A stretch of 64,000 nt of DNA from Euphorbia lathyris. Taxonomy: Eukaryota; Streptophyta; Magnoliopsida; Malpighiales; Euphorbiaceae. The notes beneath the pieces are model-generated. The model had not been told where the DNA came from, searched no databases, and saw only the letters and a program-made list of their open reading frames with translations. Below, one piece after another: positions 58,810-64,000 of the stretch; positions within the stretch are counted from its first letter, which is position 1; each line of letters starts with the position of its first letter. The stretch spans positions 32,100,501 to 32,164,500 of the forward strand of contig NC_088911.1 of the NCBI RefSeq assembly GCF_963576675.1, written 5' to 3'. A program made the position numbers and the translations under genes.

Positions 58810-59379
58810 TGTTAGACAAGGTGCCGACGGCCTCGCCCGGGCGGACCGGGGGGTGGACACGTCATGGCGACGTAAACGGTGATCGGCGCCGAAAGCAACC
58901 AATCGTGGAATCAAGCTGCTCGGCAGGACCGGAGCTCGGAGTATGGAAGAGTCGCCACCCACGAATGGGAAAATGAACACCGATCCCTTACGGGAGACCG
59001 GTGAGGGTTCGGGAAACTTAGGTACGAGCCGAGAAGGATAGCTCCTTTCCGGAGAAAGGCTACTAGGCACCCCGACATCGCCCGGTTATGAACCACCGGC
59101 CTCCTACTCAGCGTGTTAGGCGATAACGGACTAATCGCATATTTCTTTAAGTTTCAAATTCATTTGAAACCTTTTCTTTCTCGCTTTGAAAACCGTTTTG
59201 AGCATGTCATTAAAAGCCATTTTAGTAAAGAATCACCTATTTTGCATAAATTAAAAATACATAGGAGAGAGAGGGGGAGAAGAAAGAATTGATTTATTCA
59301 CAGTGTGATTTTATGCCTTAGTTTACACACTAATTCTAAGCTAATCTCATTCCCCAAAAACGAGTTTATTTACATGGTT

Positions 59380-59414
59380 CGTACCTTAATCGCCGTTGGA
59401 ACGATTTATGTACG
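59380..59414 (-). other. Hairpin 1 with CCGTTGGAA loop
   Basis: CGTACCTTAATCG / CCGTTGGAA / CGATTTATGTACG: 13-base arms, 11 paired. The plus-strand loop is written. Confidence 0.7.
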
Positions 59415-59446
59415 TTTCAAAAACCCCGTTAATTTACATGACATCA

Positions 59447-59475
59447 ACTCGAATCGCCGTTGGAACGACTCGAGC
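59447..59475 (-). other. Hairpin 2 with CCGTTGGAA loop
   Basis: ACTCGAATCG / CCGTTGGAA / CGACTCGAGC: 10-base arms, 8 Watson-Crick pairs; the two exceptions would be G-U pairs in the minus-strand RNA. Confidence 0.7.
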
Positions 59476-59621
59476 GTTTTAAAACGTGAGATAAGAAGTT
59501 TTAACAAAAAACGTGGTTAAGCATACAAGTCCATTTATTTTTGTACAAAATCATTTAGACAAGAAAACGATTCAAAACTCTATTATTTACAAATAGAAAA
59601 CGATTTTAATTACAAGGTTCG

Positions 59622-59648
59622 CTCAATCCGCCGTTGGAACGGATTAAG
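59622..59648 (-). other. Hairpin 3 with CCGTTGGAA loop
   Basis: CTCAATCCG / CCGTTGGAA / CGGATTAAG: 9-base arms, 8 Watson-Crick pairs and one G-U in the minus-strand RNA. Confidence 0.7.
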
Positions 59649-61038
59649 GTTTCAACACGTGATATTTTGGAAATGGTTTAAAAATGACCAAAAAAAACGT
59701 TATTCACACTTTAAGAATATCTAGAAAAGCTTTTAATTTAAACAAACAACTTGAAATCTCTTTTTGTCTTTTATTTTCCCATTTTCACTCAATTAGCCCT
59801 TACTTGAACATCATTACAATAATTAACAAATCAAGGCCAAATTTACCCAATCAAATATATTTAAAATATATACATATATACAAAAATAAAATAGAAATAC
59901 ATATATATACATAGTTTTAAAAATAAGAATATATCTATAGATAAAAATGAGTAAGAAATACTATATGATATAATAAAGAAAATAAGAAAGAATACTAAAT
60001 ATAATACATTTTTATTCGTTAAAGCTATGCAAAAATAATGGACAAAAATCCCAAAATAAGAGAATATCATTTATCCCAAAATGGTTTCACCTAATAATAG
60101 CTAATATAACCCAAACAACCCCAAAAACTATATATATATATATATACATATATTACTTTATAACATTAAATCCAAACCAATTAAATTTCAACATGAAATA
60201 AATAGCTATATAATACATAATTAATAGTTATAGGACTTAGAAATAATTTTTATAAACATATTACATAATTAAATACATATGTACACAAATATAAATATCA
60301 AAAAGTTGAGAAAAGGGTTAAAAGGGTGATTTTCAGATTCCAGCAGATTACCGACAAAAAATCCGTCGCTAATCTGCTTTTAGTGACAGAAATGACAGAA
60401 TATCAGAAACAGTCCCTATACTTTCCAGATTTATTCAAATGCTTTAGATTAGATCTATTCTATCATTTTGGACCTCCGAACTACCAAAATAGGATCATAG
60501 ACTATAACGGAGACTCCTAAAACGACGTTTTATTTTTAAACGTTATTTTAGAAATATTTTCAAAAAAACTTATAATTACAACGTTTTTTAATCCCGAACT
60601 ACCTTTGAGTCGGATCACGGTTCGTATTGGGATATTAAGATGAGGTTTTTTATTTCAAAAACAAAACCAAACGTTTGTTTAACACGAGACGAAAATTAAA
60701 TAAATACGGAATAATAAATAAAACGAGATAAATAAATAATTAACTAAATAAATAAAACTTTAGAATAAATAAATAAAATGAATAAATAAATAAAATAAAT
60801 AAAACGAGTCTAGTCCTCGGATAATACCTCAAGATCGGTATTGACAGCTGAAGTCGGTTGATTCCACGAGTTACGATTTTTGTGTTTTTCGGTGTTTTTA
60901 GTAAAATTTTAACTTTTAGGAAATTCGGATTTTTTTAGGAAGAAAAATGTTTTTTCCAAAAAAAATAACTTTCTCTCTCTAAAAAATGTTTTAGAGTGAG
61001 AAGCTCCCCAAAAATCGTCCCCCCCCCCCAAATGCATG

Positions 61039-61069
61039 GGGATCCGTGCCTTTTATAGGCACGGATCCC
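61039..61069 (-). promoter_or_regulatory. TATA box of LTR D in the loop of a perfect inverted repeat
   Basis: GGGATCCGTGCC / TTTTATA / GGCACGGATCCC. On the minus strand the loop is TATAAAA. The arms are 12 bp and exact. Confidence 0.8.
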
Positions 61070-61075
61070 AAAAAA

Positions 61076-61380
61076 TTTTGGGCGTAGCCCGAAGGGCGTC
61101 GGGCTACGCCCAAAATGGTTGGGCGGACGCCCAACCAGTGTTGGGCAAACGCCCAACTTGGTTGGGCGAACGCCCAACTTCTATTGGGCGTACGCCCAAC
61201 TTGGTTGGGCGAACGCCCAACTTCTATTGGGCGTACGCCCAACCTCTGTAGGGTGCGACGTTGGGCGCGCGCGCCCCGCTGCCGCTGGGCGTGCGTCCCG
61301 TGCTGCCGGGCGCGCGTCCAACTGCCATCGGGCGCGCGCCGGCTCTCGCTAGGCGCTCGCCCAATGCCGCTGAGCACCCA
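61076..61380 (-). repeat. Palindrome-word array in LTR D (TTGGGCGTACGCCCAA)
   Basis: Begins with a 17-bp-arm inverted repeat (61076-61115, TTTTGGGCGTAGCCCGA, 6-base loop). Then follow six TTGGGCG(N)ACGCCCAA words, two being the exact 16-bp palindrome TTGGGCGTACGCCCAA, and partly as a 43-bp tandem dimer. About five GC-richer relatives follow (GGGCGCGCGCCGG, GGCGCTCGCCCAA) to near 61380. Confidence 0.92.
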
Positions 61381-61707
61381 CGAGCCGTCCACTCGACGAC
61401 CGCAGCCCCTACAGATCCTCTCGTGATTATTATTATTATTTTTGCTTTAAATTATCGGAACCAACCGCTTCAACCGTCTTGTTATGGGTTTTCGTCACAG
61501 GTCCTCTGACTCGGTGTCTATAGTTGCCCCTACTTTCCTATTTTGACAGTGATGTGTGTGTTTTGAAAACGTTTTTTGCTAACGCAACACATGCAATGTA
61601 AATATATTAAAGTAAAAGACACGTATAGAGTAGGAGGAAGAATACCTGATCTCCATGCCGCATGCTCCGGCCCTTTCTTCATCTTTGCCTCGTCTGTCTC
61701 GTCAATA

Positions 61708-62362
61708 GCAACCCTGGTCCACGACCGCGGGTAAAATGGCTCAAAAGCAACCCTGTTCTCTAAATCGACCGCAGGCAAAAACGCTCAACAGCAACCCTGG
61801 TCCACGACCGCGGGTAAAATGGCTCAAAAGCAACCCTGGTCTCTAAATCGACCGCAGGCAAAATGGCTCAATAGCAACCCTGGTCCACGACCGCGGGTAA
61901 CATGGCTCAAAAGCAACCCTGGTCTCTAAATCGACCGCAGGCAAAATGGCTCAATAGCAACCCTGGTTCACGACCGTGGGTAAAATGGCTCAAAAGCAAC
62001 CCTGGTCTCTAAATCGACCGTAGGCAAAGTGGCTCAATAGCAACCCTGGTCTCTAAATTGACCGCATGCAAAAAGGCTCAACAGCAACCCTGGTCCACGA
62101 CCGCGGGTAAAATGGCTCAAAAGCAACCCTGGTCCACGACCACGGGTAAAATGGCTTAAAAGCAACCCTGGTTTCTAAATCGACCGCAGGCAAAATGGCT
62201 CAATAGCAACCCTGGTCCACGACCGCGGGTAAAATGGCTCAATAGCAACCCTGGTCTCTAAATCGACCGCCGGCAAAATGGCTCAATAGCAACCCTGGTC
62301 TACGACCGCGGGTAAAATGGCTCAAAAGCAACCCTGGTCCACGACCGCGGGTAAAATGGCTC
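61708..62362. repeat. Minisatellite of two alternating units (39 and 44 bp), ~16 units
   Basis: Unit 1 reads GCAACCCTGGTCCACGACCG + CGGGTAAAATGGCTCAAAA; unit 2 reads GCAACCCTGGTCTCTAAATC + GACCGCAGGCAAAATGGCTC + AATA. They mostly alternate, with local duplications of one type. It lies between the polypurine tract of LTR D and the PMD promoter, the hypervariable 3' region of Tat elements known for tandem repeats. Confidence 0.92.
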
Positions 62363-62699
62363 TTTCTAGCAATTTTGGATTTTAACATCATTGTTTGTAT
62401 TTTTACTGGAGCTATCGTCTCGGGTATTTGAGTTGTTGATAGGAACGTCCTTACCTCTTCGTCGGGAACACTAAAAATTACTTTTCCGTCGACTGTTGTC
62501 TGTATTTTGACTGGCACCACTGTTCCATAAAATTTTGACTGTCGTCTGGAATCATATCCTTATGGTGTTGGTCACTGCCTGGCATAAACGCAGACTGAAA
62601 CGGACTGCAAATCGGAGGTCTGTGCACCTGGTAATTAATTATTTACTTTTTACCTTTATGTCACGTCGTACCTTTTTCGCTATTTATGGGAATGCCATT
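62363..62699. other. Spacer between minisatellite and PMD promoter
   Basis: The minus strand is open from 62520 with PVKIQTTVDGKVIFSVPDEE and a second PVKIQT about 35 residues on; this could be the end of an element ORF but is not recognised. Confidence 0.35.
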
Positions 62700-62794
62700 C
62701 CCTTCTTCTATATAAGGTGGTGGGGTTTCATTTCAACCCCACCCCTTCTCTCTCTTCTCTCTCTCTCTAGCACTAAACTTAGAGCCTTCTCGTG
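62700..62794 (+). promoter_or_regulatory. Promoter and CT-rich leader of the PMD gene
   Basis: TATA box TCTATATAAGG at 62706-62716, then a leader with CTTCTCTCTCTTCTCTCTCT ending at ATG 62795. CT-rich leaders near the start site are common in plant genes. Confidence 0.6.
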
Positions 62795-64000
62795 ATGGGT
62801 TCGGATAAATACGATGGCACGAAGGGTATGGACGCGGGTTTTGAGAACTTGACTAGAGTGGCCCCTTTTCAGCATCCTGCTTCTCATCTGAGCCGGACCA
62901 ACATCAATCCGGTAAGTACCCCCTTAATCTTTATCCTTTGACAAGACTTCTAGGCCTTAGCAGCCCCATTTTGAACGTCATTTGCATGCTAACCTTTACG
63001 ATGCTTAGAAGACTTTTAGTTAGAAAACGCGAATTTTTATGCACGTGAGCAATGTTTTATGCTTTTTGTTTGTTGAAAGAATATAAACTATATACATGTG
63101 AATAGTAAAAATATGAACAATGCATGCCCATAGTAAAAACGTGAATAGTGCACGTGAATAGTAGAAAACATGAATAATGCATGCTAACCGCAAAAAATGT
63201 GAATAGTGCACGTGAGTAGTAAAAACGTGAATAGTGCATGTGAATAGTAAAAAACATGAATAATGCATGCTAACCGCAAAAAAAACGTGAATAGTGCACG
63301 TGAATAGTAAAAACGTGAATAGTGCACGTGAATAGTAAAAAAACGTAAACAACTAAATTAAACGCTTTTAACCCAAGTTAGAATTAGATTAAGCTCCTCG
63401 CAAGCACGCGGGGGAGTGGAACACCAAAGAATAACGAATTAACCAAATCCTATACAAATGATCCTACGAATGAAATCTCATAGAGTAACGATCCTAACTG
63501 ACAGGAACTTCTAGGTTAGATTTAAACATAACTGAAAGAATAACTAGGTTAACAAACTTTTATTAGACTTATGCATAGAAGCGAGGTTCTCGAGGAGTAA
63601 TGACTTTAGTTTGGCCCTTTGCCTTACCCGTTCCGTTCCTTCCAGGTTATTGGCATTTCAGGGACCACCGAGGACATTCATATCTGGCATGCCATGCTTA
63701 GCCCGGCGGCTAAAGCCCGGGTACGAGAGTTGGGATTCGAGCCTTTCATCCTGGCGCTGCCTCGTGCCAACGGAGTGTGTGACCGGCTTGGTCTGCGTGC
63801 CTTATACGAGAGATGGGTAGACTCGACCCACACCTTCCACTTCTCGTTTGGGGAGATGACGATCTCACCCCGCGACTTCTCACTGCTGATCGGATTACGG
63901 GGTAGCGGCATCCCGGTTCCGCTTTTCTTTGACATGGTGCGTCCTCGGGTTGACCGAGCTGAGATATCTGCTCTGATCGGACCCGGAGTCTATAAAGGTG
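62795..64000 (+). CDS. Plant mobile domain (PMD, MAIN-like) protein, 5' part, probable transposon cargo
   Basis: Exon 1, 62795-62911, reads MGSDKYDGTKGMDAGFENLT to TNINP (39 codons, donor GTAAGT). Exon 2 starts 63646 after TTCCTTCCAG and stays open in frame to the window edge. The second exon has the PMD landmarks in order: VRELGFEPFILALPRA, then LRALYERWVDSTHTFHFSFG, EMTISPRDFSLLIGLRGSG, and IPVPLF. PMD proteins include Arabidopsis MAIN, needed for silencing and genome stability, and many transposon-borne copies. Here the gene is antisense to a Tat-type LTR and separated from it by a minisatellite, the position of antisense extra ORFs described in Tat retrotransposons. No stop or frameshift is seen. 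A host-derived MULE copy is the alternative. Confidence 0.82.
63095..63345. repeat. Tandem array GTGAATAGTGCAC in the PMD intron
   Basis: Imperfect repeats of ACGTGAATAGTGCACGTGAA + TAGTAAAA, alternating with a longer variant containing AATGCATGCTAACCGC. The units hold CACGTG, GTGCAC and GCATGC palindromes. Confidence 0.8.

Larger units (their letters stand above)
58810..61522 (-). repeat. Tat-type Ty3/gypsy 3' LTR (element D, 2713 bp)
   Basis: Minus-strand TATAGACACCGAG...TGTCTAACA, preceded by the purine tract AAAGTAGGGGCAAC. The usual start would be TG, and one G-to-A change explains TA. The segment has the GGTGGCGACTC motif near 58955 and GC-rich end usual in such LTRs. Order in element orientation: palindrome words, TATA in an inverted repeat, AT-rich transcribed part with three hairpins, GC-rich end. 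The 5' half of the element lies beyond the right edge. Confidence 0.7.

Noticed and set aside
58936..58955. GGTGGCGACTC as a primer binding site of element D
   Set aside because: It lies inside the LTR by the TG...CA limits, and a polypurine tract shows this is a 3' LTR; similar motifs occur within LTRs of this type.
61036..61509. Several overlapping ORFs in all frames
   Set aside because: By-products of the TTGGGCGTACGCCCAA repeats and GC richness in LTR D.
63020..63352. 110-codon minus-strand ORF with repeated FTIHV motifs
   Set aside because: Translation of the intron tandem array; no independent evidence.

Overview
This is nuclear DNA from a repeat-rich flowering plant, most likely a core eudicot. 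It is AT-rich, has spliced genes with plant-type GT..AG introns, and is packed with plant transposons (Ty1/copia, Athila- and Tat-like Ty3/gypsy, L1-type LINEs, hAT and Mutator-type elements and MITEs). The species cannot be named from the sequence alone.

Host genes are few and nearly all on the + strand: the last exon of a SAR1 small GTPase (1227-1547), a complete eight-exon MATE/DETOXIFICATION transporter (2570-4780) and two intact single-exon PADRE/DUF4228 genes (10589-11074 and 40834-41421). A fifth gene-like unit, the start of a plant-mobile-domain (PMD) gene with its own promoter and an intron (62795 to window end), is probably cargo of a Tat-type retrotransposon.

By region: 4.8-5.7 kb holds a copia fossil directly behind the MATE gene. 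6.0-8.5 kb is a truncated Athila-like non-autonomous element (A). 9.2-14.8 kb carries MITEs, a hAT copy and a long-TIR MULE around the first PADRE gene. 15.0-28.4 kb is one copia element (TSD GATAA) that landed inside a MITE and then received a hAT MITE, a 1.8-kb solo LTR and a complete 6.5-kb Athila-like element (B). 29.5-31.4 kb is a decayed gypsy pol. 32.5-37.7 kb is a hAT element whose middle is replaced by a broken LINE. 38-46 kb is the second PADRE gene with MITEs, hAT and LINE relics. 47.4-56.3 kb is a copia gag relic and an unknown coding relic split by Athila-like element C, itself split by a hAT. 56.7-58.8 kb is a SIRE-like 3' LTR region. 58.8-64 kb is the 3' part of a Tat-type element (D): LTR, minisatellite and antisense PMD gene.

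The most unusual pattern is in the LTRs. Four distinct LTR families (A, B, C, D) each carry a private array of short spaced palindromes just upstream of the TATA box. The word differs by family (ACAC-3-GTGT, TACGC-GGG-GCGTA, GAGCTGG/CCAGCTC, TTGGGCGTACGCCCAA) but the architecture is the same. In D the TATA box itself lies in the loop of a perfect 12-bp inverted repeat, and the transcribed LTR has three hairpins with an invariant loop and compensated stems.
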